Origin: Sweltsa coloradensis
Lineage: Eukaryota > Arthropoda > Insecta > Plecoptera > Chloroperlidae
DNA length: 64,000 nt
Reading direction: 5' to 3'
Assembly: GCA_024449915.1 (NCBI GenBank)
Contig: JAMZAV010000358.1
Coordinates: 1,116,001-1,180,000, forward strand
Of the stretch, positions 1 to 12,300 are shown piece by piece; the stretch's first letter is position 1; the number at the start of each line of letters is the position of its first letter. A program made the position numbers and the translations under genes. The notes beneath the pieces are model-generated. The model was not told the DNA's origin, ran no database searches, and saw nothing but the letters and a program-made list of their open reading frames with translations.

Positions 1-122
1 TAATTTATTTGAAACAAAAATAATAATAAGTAAAAAAACTTTAAAATGTTTGTGATGACTGATGACTCGAGTACCAGTGGGCACTATAGTCCGACACACA
101 CGTGTGCTCTCTACGTACGTAC

Positions 123-305
123 CTTGTATGCGTCCTCCCACTTATCGCTCAGCCGGTACATGTTGACGGCTCCCTTCCACTCGCCGGCCGCTAGGTAATG
201 TTGCTCGGCCGATCTCAGGTTTCCCTCAGCCTCGAGCTCTTGAGCTAGGTGGAGGTGCGTCGTCTGCACCAGGTCGGGGTGGTGGTGAGACACCAGACGC
301 ATCAT
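123..305 (-). CDS. IFT172: IFT172 exon 15, last exon in window
   Basis: The acceptor is tcccag|ATGATG and the donor is AAG|gtacgt. It encodes [20 protein letters not shown] and [19 protein letters not shown], matching [20 protein letters not shown] in vertebrates. The gene continues past the left edge. Confidence 0.95.
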
Positions 306-3300
306 CTGGGAATATACAGAAATACAATTACTCACATAACCGATTGTAGTGGGGGCCAATGACATTCAATTAATATCCTAGACTCTCAGTATGGCCCTGG
401 GGAGCGTGCCAATTAGAAGCCATCATGAAAGGGGAAAAACAGCCGTCTAAATGTACGTTAATTTGTACTATTTACATACAGACGGCGGTGCTCGCCCATC
501 CACTCAACAACAAACACAGCCACTTAAATCGGCAAATTATCCGACAGTGACAGTGCAGTGAAATGATTTTCCCCTTTCATGATGGCTTCTAATCGGCACG
601 CTAGCGCACTGAGCGTCTAGCACTTAAAGCTTATGTACATCATTGGTGGGGGCTTTGAAGCTGACCAAACCAACCCTGTAGGCGCTGACACCATCGACGA
701 GCAAACAATGACCAACTAGAGACCCGCAAATTAAAGTAGGAAAAAATAAAAATTAAAAAGAGTTTGAGTTGTATCCAAACCTCCATGTACCGTACTGAAT
801 TAAAACCACAAGTAAGCAGTTAAAACAAAATAATAAAAACAATACGATCCAAAGATAATGCTGACATGGCACAGAAGACTGATACATCAATGACACTCAT
901 ATGTTATAGTAAATTGGATAGTTTGCCATCATACAGAATAAGCCTATTTTAAATAAATAAAAAAGATATGTTTTTCGGTTTTAAATAGGGTTGATATTAG
1001 ACGAGATGTTTCATTGTGTCTCGTTGCTCACTCACGTGGTCATATTGCTTGTGTTTCTTGTACATGGAGATGGCGGCGTCTGGTTGTCCGACGGAGATGT
1101 ACAGCTTCTCCGCCTCTCGTAGGTTCTCCGTGTCTTCTAGCGCCTGGGCCTGAGCCCAGTACATGGAGGCTGCCTGGTCCGACGGTAGGTGTTCCTGGGC
1201 CAGACGGTGGGCCGACTCCCACTCACCTGCGCAAGCAAGCACGTAGCGTAGGATGTGCGAACGTTCAAAATTCAAACTCAAAAAAAAAAAATCGAAGTTT
1301 GAATTTTTTTTTTTTTTACTAATTTGTGGTGGTGTGCGATCACATATTATTTGACATGTCAAAAAATGGTTCTCAGTTTACAGGTACAAATTAAAAAGCA
1401 AAAAAATGGATGGTGGAGGTGCCGGTCCACAAGTTACATACTTTCTTGGTGGAGGTGCCGGTCCAGACTTATCACTAGTTTACCTATTATGACGGTTTGA
1501 TATACCTTCAAGTTGGCTTTGAATTCGATACAGTATGTCTTGAAACTGTTATTTTACATTAATCTAATTATTTATTTATTAAGTTGATAGATTCTGAGCT
1601 TTGAGTATTCTTTTTCGTGTACTAGTGAGTGAACTGTACCAAGTGCCCAAATGATTGGATGAGCGTAGCGAGCGTAGCGAGCGGAGCGAAGATTCCATTT
1701 CACTACACAGGAGAAAAAAATCCGGAATGTTTTTTTTTGTTTTTTTTTTTTTTTTCTTTCTGTATTTTTGTCTGTTTGTTTAACAACGATTCCGGCTAAA
1801 CCGATAATCCGATTGCGATGAAATTTTATGGAGGTCTTCGAAATCTCTGAACTTAGAACTGCCACGTTTTTGAGCACAATCGGAAAATTATTTCTCATCA
1901 AAATCGCAATTTTACGATTTTTTTCGATTTTTTAAAAATTTCTTCGACTTATAACACCTACATGCTTTATCCGATTTTGATGATTTTTTCACAGAACCAT
2001 AATTTTATGAATTAAGATATTCTTGTAAAATTTGAGCGCAATCGAAAAATTATTTCTTATAAAAATCGAAATTTTACGTGTTTTTTCTTTTTTAAAACAA
2101 TTCTTTGACTTTTAACACCTACATGCTTTATCCGATTTTGATGATTTTTTCACAGAACCTTAATTTTATGAATTTATATATTCTTGTGAAATTTGAGCAC
2201 AATCGAATAACTATTTCTTATGAAAATCGAAAATTTACGATTTTTTTCTTTTTTTAAATTACGATTAATTAAAAAAATTAAAGATTAAAGTTTATTTTTC
2301 ATTAAATTTAAATAAATTTAAAAAAAATCTTCAACTAAGTATGATTTTTTCACAGAACAACAAGAAATCCATATAACACATGGTAGCTCAATGCACCAAT
2401 TACGCTCATCCAACAACGCGGCGGGACTTAAGCGTTTTCCTAGTTAAAATCAATCACACATTATGCAAATACATAAATCTATCTATCTAATTGGCCTAAC
2501 TGATGCATGTATATATTGTATCTATGCATTCAACTTAACTAAGAGGCCAGGTGATGAAATATTATAGTATTCATTTTAGAGCCAAACAATAGAAATAATC
2601 ATTCTCCTGTGCAGTAAATGTTTTAAATAAACAAAAAAGATAGTATTAAACAAATAAAATAAAAATAACACAGTTATTTTATGGGCAATATCAGCACAAT
2701 CAACACCATCCCGCTGATAACAAAAGTGGGTCAAATCTCCACCATACATCCAGCCTAATGTATTTGTACAATGACCTTGCTGTTGCATAAATGTAGATAA
2801 GTTTATACAAACTGTACACTTGGACCAAGAATTATTGCAACTATTTGATTACGTCATCTCTATTGCAGCATCTGCGATTATCTTAAGCCTGAGAACATCC
2901 TTATCAGAGACTAACAAATAAAATCAACATCAATTGGAGTAGCTATCAACAAATGATAACAATAGGCATCGAGATAAACCGTATCTTATCACTTTTATAC
3001 GTTTGTTTGATATGTTTTCTCACAATCTGTCTGCAGCTCGCAACACACATCAGCACTGTGATCGCAATGGTAAGTGAAAGTTACCTTTAAAATTTTGCTT
3101 AATGCTTTAATAATATCTAACGTTTGTGTACAATGGGATTTCAGATTTCCCAAATCATTAAAAATTATGAAATTCTAAACTATTTATTTGCTCTTCTAGG
3201 TCAACTAGTGTTGATGATTGAACACCAAGAAGAGTGATAATCAGGCCTGTGTGGTGCCTGTATTCAATGTGGAAACTCAACTAGGCATAATACAGAACTC

Positions 3301-6300
3301 TGCACGACTGTGCAAAACTTGCTGTGTGTGGTTGGCATAGTTTAACCCAGTCTGTTCAAGTTTGACCCAACATAACAGAAATCAATTCAATAATTTGGTA
3401 TTTAATGTGTAGGCTATACGGGTTACTAAATCCATTAATAACTGTTAATTAGTACTAATACATGTTATTGTCTACCGCCTAATTGTGGTGCGTTGGTTGG
3501 AAGATCGCAGCTTATAAGTTGTTCATAAAGCTACAAGGTATAGATGTATGCAAAGTGTTGTTTTAAAAACTAGACCTAGAAGATTTCTTGGTAATTTTCT
3601 TGTAAATATGTCATTTGTCAGAAAACTGGATAAAACCAAAAGATCTCTAAGCTCCAGCACTTCTAAACTTGACAGCAAAAGAAGTGTGGAAAGCACCGTA
3701 GCGGCTACAAATAACAACAGGCCTAAGACAAATGCTAGTTTCGACCCAAAACTTTCCCAACGGAAGACGTACACCGCTCTCAGTCGAAACCTTCTCTCGG
3801 CTTTAGAATGTCCCGTCTGTATGGAATATATGCACCCCCCGATAACATTGTGTGAAAACGGTCACAATATCTGTCACAATTGTAGGCCGAATCTAATAAA
3901 TTGTCCAATTTGTAGATGCCAGTTGATTGAAATTCGAAATGTCACACTGGAAAACATAGCGAGGGATGTGAATTTACCCTGTCCAAATGCTGAGTTTGGG
4001 TGCTCATACTGCTGTCAACTAAATGACATGGCGAGCCACTTGCTGGTTTGTAGTTTTAGTCTTTATGAGTGCATATTTTCTAAATCCAACAATTGCGCAT
4101 GGAAAGGCCAACAAAGTAAAATTACAGACCACATACTTAGGTATCACAAACAGAAAATGTTGCCAACAGGATGTTTAGCTGGAAATAACAGATTTCAATT
4201 TGAAATTTCTAACGCAGAATGTTTTAATGATTCTTGTTATGCAATAACAGCATTCGGTGAAGCCTTTCTATATCATAAACGGTTTGATATATCCAATAAA
4301 AAATTGTCAATGGTAGTTCAATACTTTGGAAGCCGTGAAAACACGATTAAATTTCAAATTGTTTTGAAATTGACAAAGAATAATGGAAAGCAGAAAGTTA
4401 TTATATCCAGCGTAGCCCACAATGGCCGGGACGACGTGGACTATGTATTTCTTAATGGTGACTGCGTGAACATACATTTTGATATGTTGATGTCTTATAC
4501 AAAGGGTAAAAAGATTGTTATCTTGAACAAGATTAATTAAGACTTCTGTATTTATCGTATTCGTAAGATACAATAACATAAGATATGAGCCGAACAAAAT
4601 AACAATTTAAAAACAATACATTATTTAAACCTAACACCGTTTCTACATTTCACATGTGTTTGCAATTACACAGGAAGTGCAGCAAGACACGGACAAGGTT
4701 CACTAGAGTATTTAAGTTTAAAGTGTTTTTGTAACTCTCAATACGATAACATTATGTAGAGGATAATTACATTTCCATGATTACTGATTAGTTACAGTAG
4801 GCCCACTGACGGCCACGGTCTTCAGACAACCCGTGAACTAAGACAAATGTGGGGGAGGTTCTTGTTGCACGGGAGTTTGCTGGAAAGTCCACTAGATCAC
4901 GTTATACTTGATCTTTGTATGCACATACTGTATGAAGTATAAACTTAAGAAAAGTGGCACCCCTGGACACCGTATTAGAATAATGGCTGTGTAATGGAAA
5001 TTTAGCCCTAGATTTCTTTTACATGTTTTTGTCCTTAATTACTTCTCGTATTGGTAGGTCTATTACATTTTTGTTCTGCTTGCTATGCTCAATTTTGAAT
5101 TAGATATGTCACTGGATATGAGTCTGTTATCGATTTATTTTGATGTGATTATCGATTCCATGCCTCCCATTACCAATCAGGATTTTCACATCGAAAGGCA
5201 ACCCTAATTATTATTAGTATGTCTTCATAGAAACAGTACTAGTACGTATGTGAATATGTAATTAATTGTAAATAAAGTATTACTATTATATTTAACCTTG
5301 GTTTTATAGAAGGCGACTATGATGCTGTCTACAATACTATTAGTATTATTATATCTCTCTATGTACCCGCAGGCCTAAGTGAATCACGGATTAGGCATTA
5401 ACTTCTTGTAACAACTCTTATGCTGGCGTTGACCTCGTTATTTTCAAGCCTCAATGTAATGTTTTCTCTAACAGTAACAAGTAACAACAATAAGCTTTGG
5501 TTTACTGTCCCCCACTGAAAATCAGTTATAAGACTGAGTGGATAAACTCTAAATACAGATTTATTTATTTATGTCAGTTTACGTCCCTCCCTTGATTCAC
5601 GTACATCTGCGGTGACCTAGTGTTGGCTCGACATTATTGTATCGCATATTTGTTTAATAAAGACAAGGTTGATAATACTAACAGACTTAAACTAAATTTC
5701 TTCTAACAAAATACGGCAACAACAATCAATCATGCTTCAAACCTTAATCGAGTAGTATATAGGCTTAGACCTACTCCTTTAGTTAGCGTATGGTACATAT
5801 AATGTAGGGATGACGATTCCGACGATGAATCGATTCCATATTGGAGAAATCGATTCCTCATTAGACAGTTTAAACGTTTGTGCGTTGTGTTTTGGGGTGG
5901 CAGAGCGGTGAACCACGTGTCTACTGTCCCTCCCTCTCCAGCTAGACGCTGATCGTACACAAAGGCAAGCAGTACGGTCAACAGACGACGACGCAACGTT
6001 GCAAAATACATTGTTCAGTGGCATAAGGCGGGCGAGACACGCCTTCACGGGCTCCGCGGCAAACGACCGCGAAAATATCACCGCGTATCACGGGTTCTAC
6101 GGAAAATGACTACCAAAATAAGAATAACTGTGCATACAATTAAAAAGTTTTTTCTTGGGAATCTATTCCAAATCGATTCTTAGGTCACAATGATCGAATG
6201 CAATTTTGTTTTGGAATCAATGTCATCCCTAGTATAATTAGTTGATTACAGAAAATTAAACAACCCAAAACAGGCAGTCAGCCATTCTTAAATAGTCAAC

Positions 6301-9300
6301 TTAGTCAGTTTAGTTTTGTTCCATTATCAACCGGCTTGGTGTTTATACTCCTACCTGCTTGGTTGTACATCTCGATGGCCTCGCGGAACATGCCCGCCTG
6401 CGTGAACAGCTGTTCCGCCGTCTTGTACTCCTTGGTCGAGGCAAAGTGTTGGCCGAGCTGGGCGTAGTGATCCAACACAATGTTGGGGTCTTCAATCACC
6501 TGGAACATTTGTGGCCACATAACAACCAAACACATGTTTCCCATTTGCAATTTACCAAACCATATTCAATTCATACAACAAATAGTGCAACAATACTACA
6601 ATATAATATAAAAAATTAAAAATACTAATAAAAACATGAATGTATGTGTGTGGTGACTTGTATGTATTGTTTGTGTGAGTGAGTGTGTGTGTAAAGTAAA
6701 TATCCAACCAAATACAAAAATTTGTAAAAAAAAACGGCAGCCAAGCTCTCCTTCAAAAGTCTTCGGCTGTGAATGCTGTGAGATATAAAAGTTGAGCCAA
6801 GCTTTTTATTCTTTCTTCCTAGTTTCGCTTTGAAAATAAGTAAGATCATTTCGCCTGTTGACGAGCGCCAAGCCAACGATTTTTGTGGTAAAATAGTGAA
6901 ATTTTTAAACTCGAAATCATAAAAAAAATTCTTGGCCATGAACCAAATTCAATGGCCAAGGCATTTTTTTTATGATTTCGAGTTTAAAAATTTTACTTTT
7001 TTACCACAAAAATCGTTGGCTTGGCGCTCGTCAACAGGCGAAATGATCTTACTTATTTTCAAAGCGAAACTAGGGAGAAAGAATAAAAAGCTTGGCTCAA
7101 CTTTTATATCTCACAGCATTCACAGCCGAAGACTTTTGAAGGAGAGCTTGGCTGCCGTTTTTTTTTACAAATTTTTGTATTTGGTTGGATATTACATCTT
7201 TTTGTTGTTCGTTTGCTATCAAGGTGTGAATGATTAAATTTGTTAAGTTCAAAGTTGTTTTTTTTACATTTTTGGGCCCACGGTCCCCCCAAAGATACCC
7301 CTTAAATAAATAAATAAATAAATAAATAAATTTTTATTTAGAGTCTACCCACTCAGTTATATAACTGATTTTCAGTGGGGGACTTTAAATCAAAGCGACC
7401 AAGCCAACCCTGCAGGCCCCAACGCAATCGACGAGTGAGCGATAACCAACCAAAGATCGATATTTTTAATAGGAAATATATCAATCAGTGGTATGGACAG
7501 TGCGAACACCCGCGGATCAACGCCAGGATCAACAAGGCCGATTCAGAACAACTCTGAAATTTATTATGTGCTTCGTTGCTAGGACGGCTCCAAAGTCACC
7601 GTTTACAAACTCCTAAGACAAGAACTGATAGACTTTAGTCAAAATCAGAAGTTAAAAAACTTCTGGCTTTAGCGGGAATCGAACCCTGGCCCTTCTGCAT
7701 TGGAAGCAGATACGCTAACAACAAAACCAACGCACTAGCATATGCACTAGATATTTATAATGGTTAAGAGCATGTTTAATTTCAAGCTTGTACAAATTAC
7801 TACGCCTGAGTAATTACGCGTTTTAATTTTGCTAGGACGGCTCCAAAGTCACCGTTTACAAACTCCTAAGACAAGAACTGATAGACTTAAGTCCAAATCA
7901 GAAGTTAAAAAACTTCTGACTTTAGCGGGAATCGAACCCTGGCCCTTCTGCATTTTAAGCAGATACGCTAACAACAAGACCAACGCACTAGCATAAGCGC
8001 AAGATATTTATAATGGTTAAGAGCATGTTTAATTTCAAGCTTGTACAAATTACTACGCCTGAGTAATCACGCGTTTTGATTTTGATTTTGATTTTCCCCG
8101 GTCCCAATTGCCCGGTTTTTGTTATATGAGGTACATCTGAGTGTGGTCCAAGTTTCAAAGTTCTAAGATGAACCGTTTTCTCAGTATAGCGTATTATTCA
8201 TAAGAGTACGGAATTACCTACTTTTGATAATTTTGAGTTTCTCCGGTACCCGTTACCCAATTTTGCTTTCCATATTCAAAAGTGATAAAGAATGAGAGAT
8301 ATCAAAATGTATTCCACGTTTGAAACATCTCAGTTGTAGCGTTTTCTTTAAATGATTCATTTCTTAAAGTTCAGATATGTTTTTTGTCATTTTTGGGCCC
8401 ATGGTCATCCCCAAATTTAGCCCCTTATGTTTTGGACGCAAGATATTTATAATGGTTAGAGATGTGCAAAAATGGTTTTTTAAAGTTTGAAAATTCGCGC
8501 CTTGAAAATAAAAATTCGCGATTTGTCGCGATTTACCAAAAAAACACAATTTTCTCATGCACAACTTTAAAAAAAAAAAAAATTGATTGATTGATTGATT
8601 GATTTTAATGATTTAAAAGAAAAACAAGCTCATGAGAGTGAAGTTCAGAATCAGTTTTAATTTTAAGCTCAAATACAGCCTTTAGTTTTCAAAGTTTCCG
8701 ACAGTTTTTACCAGAATTAATTTCGTCTACCCGGCACCTCCACCAAATTTACGAAATTATGCATTTTTTATGTGTCTTTTGATATGGATTTGAAGTATTT
8801 TGAGCTTACTCTCGTTCAAACGATTATTAAGATCTCACAATCGCGTTGTATGACCCGGCGCCTCCACCATATCTACCAGCCAGTATTAATTTAATTTCGA
8901 CTTCAACCCGGCACCTCCACCAAAACTTTGAATTTTTTTTATTTTTTAAAATTTTGCGACCTAATTCGCATTTAAGGACATAGGCTAATTGCTAATTTCG
9001 CCACTAGTTCGCGGTATCAACTAAAATTTCGCGAAATTTCGCGAATTGGAAATTGGTACCATTCAATCACAATTCATGAGATTCATGTGCAAACTGAATT
9101 TGAAGGGATTATTGCAACTTTAAAAAAATTCGCAAATTTCGTTGTCACCATTTTTGCACATCTCTAATAATGGTTAATAGCATGTTTAATTTCAAGTTTG
9201 TACAAATTACCACGCCTTGGTAATTACGCGTTTTGATTATCATCCAAATTTTGATTTTCTCCCGTCCCTGTTACCCGATTTTGGTTTTGAAAGCACAAGT

Positions 9301-12300
9301 CACTGCGTCTGAAGTACATCTAAATGTGGTCCAAGTTTCATAGTTCTAAGATTTACCGTTTTCTCTGTAGGCTAAATTAATCTCCGCGGAGAACTCCTAG
9401 CCAGCCAGCCAGCCAGCCGAAAGGAATTTGACGATGTTGAGAGCCTTTTTTAACACAGAACGAGTTGTCGGATTGGGTTGATTTTTTTTTTGGTATGTCA
9501 TGGACCACATACCAGGTCATATACCGAGTTTCAAGATTGTAACTTTTTCGGGGCGGCGTGTGCAGATAGCTGAAAACCCCCCAACTCTCGTAGCTGTATA
9601 TAGGGCCGGAGTTCGGTGTCGCCTAAGCAGTCGCATCGCTTGTCTGCCGGGCGACGACCGTCGCCCTAGATAAATGATATGTACATGCAGGAGTGACTGA
9701 AGACATTAGTGACGTTGATATTCAGTTTTTTTTAAATTTCATCTCAAAAGTGATGAATATTTATATTACTATTGTGCAAACTGCAAATCTAAAGATCTAT
9801 TAGGTCTTAAGGTCTATTATAAAGGTAGGTCTATTCAATGGCAAAAGATTGTTATAAGTTGAGTTGACTGCAACCTTATTAAACAGGAATACTTGTGTGA
9901 ACATCAATGCGGCTGGAGGGAAGGTGGAACAGTTCATGGATACGTGGCTATTCCTCGGTGGCACACGGTAGTTCAATTACCAACAATCGTATACAATATA
10001 CATACCGCAACAAAATACAATGACATAATAACAATTACCAACCCAAGAAACAATTCATAGTTTTTACCTCACATTAGGTACAAAATACAATGACATAATA
10101 ACAATTACCAACCCAAGAAACAATTCATAGTTTTTACCTCACATTAGGTAAGTGAAGTTGTCTCGTAATATCGGACTGCTTATTGGGCTACAGTATTAAT
10201 TTTGTTTGAAAAAATTAACTGTACGAATATTATTTTATGAAGACCACAAACAACCATTAAAACAAGTAAAATTGTAGGACATCTACAATATTATTATTTT
10301 GGGCCAAATAATGATTTTAGTTAACTTGATCAAATAACCACTTTCATACACACAGAAGTCAAGATCCATGTGAGCACACCCACCTGTATGATCTGAATGG
10401 CTTTCTTCCACTGCCTGGCCCCAACTGCAGCGTCCAGGGCCTTGACAGTCTTGCCTGCCTCGATGTAGTGGTTGATGGCAGCATCCATCTGTTTCCCGGC
10501 CACTAGGTGGTCGCCCCACTGTTCCTCCAGCCCCACCACCTCTGTAACACAACGGACAAGTGTCACGCCGAGCGACATGTGTTATGCATGCGATGCCTAA
10601 ATGTTTGCGATTCTAAAACTTTTAGAAATTCTTCTTTAGTAACATGACAAAATGTTCAGATATCTCCCATTGGCTCGCAGTCAGTGCGCACTATGATATA
10701 TATAATTGTTGTCGACCTGCACATGTAGACCATAACATTAAAAAAAATGTAAACCTAGTGCGCACTGGTGTAGCCAGTGGAACACACCATTTTGAATAGT
10801 AGTTTCCAACTTTAAATGATCAAACTTGAAATTGGAAGACAAAGGAAACAGTTCTCAAGATAAGAATGTCATTCTTCATGCTATGACATAAAAGTGCAAA
10901 AATAATCAAGCAATATTAAATTAACAAAGATAGAATAAAGTAGCAAACGTGGAAAAGACCAAATCCAAATTGTAGCAATACACTAACTGAAGTCTATGGA
11001 AACACTAGGAGAGCTATAAACAGAAGCCATGAAGACTCCAAGCCCAATGCAGTGATGATAATCTCAGGCCTACCTGCCGGAGAGACGTATCTGGCCAGCT
11101 CTATGGCTCGCGAGAACGCCTTGCCCTGCTGGTAGCTGGAGAACGCCTTCTCCGTCTGTCCCGCCTTCTCGTAGAGTTCGCCCGCCTGTTGTCTCATGCC
11201 CTTGGTGAGTAGGGCGGAGACAACCCTCGTCACCAGGTCTTCATCTCCCAGCATCACCGGGTTGCTCTGGATCAGCCTGGAACACAACCTCTGGGCTACA
11301 CTTCAAGCACAATACACACTACAAGACACAAACACTAGGTAGTGTACAGTACAAAACAAGAGCTAATAAACAACAAAGATCGGCTGGGTTGGTGAATGAG
11401 TGGGGAAAAGAAAAAAGAGTCCCAACAGCCTACCTGAAAACGTAGTTGGCTGCATGATACGAGTAGACATAAATATATACCAACACAAACAAATTGTCAA
11501 AACGTTTTGGCCCACGTGGCCTTGGTCACCAGACTGTTAGAGAAGAACATATGTTTTGTATTGGTTAATAGAAAACACAAGATACAATTCACAGTACATA
11601 TCGCGCTATGTAAGCCACAAAATTATATTTTCTCTCTCTCTCCCCGTCCTCCTAGCCTTCATATACAGGGGTACGTACCTAGATGCCCTGGTGGGCAGGT
11701 TAGCCTTGAGATACAACTGCAGGGCTGCATCCAGCTCTCCGTTGCGTTCCTTCTCCTCGCCCGCTCGCTCCTCCTGCTTAGTTTCCATCAGCCACTTGAA
11801 GTGTTGTTTTCTCAGCAGCTGAAGGTCCGGGTGACCGCGAGACTCGGCCAGAGCCAGAGCTGAAACACGACCCTCAGATCATAATATGGGTCTACCACTG
11901 CCCCGAGCACTAGAGTTGGGAGGGAAGCCCCCTTACTGGTTGTGCTGATGGTGTGCCTCAGTCCAGTATGAATGGTGTTTGACTTTGAAGTAACCAAGCT
12001 GATGATGACAACATGCATGCAGAATTTACTTCTTGCGTGGCCCTATCACAGGTTTGGTTATGTGTTGTGAGTTTTGTTTGCATGTAGTTAGCTGATTTTT
12101 AGTGGCCACCATCCGCCCCATGAGTCCTAGATGGACAAAACGCGTCGTGGATTAAGGTAACAAACAAATTTAAATAAGATTCAGTTGTCATCAGCAGGTG
12201 GAAAGTTTTGTTGCACCCAGCCCATCAGGCTGATCTTTATTTCCAAACCTGTCAACCCTTGTCCAATCTATACTAAACTAGCAAGTTGGCCTTTTCCACA

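Noticed and set aside
1014..1322. Plus-strand ORF over IFT172 exon 14
   Set aside because: It is antisense to a well-supported conserved exon and ends in a T-run.
6625..7292. Mirror ORFs of about 100 codons on both strands
   Set aside because: Both come from the two arms of one foldback element and encode the same chance peptide.
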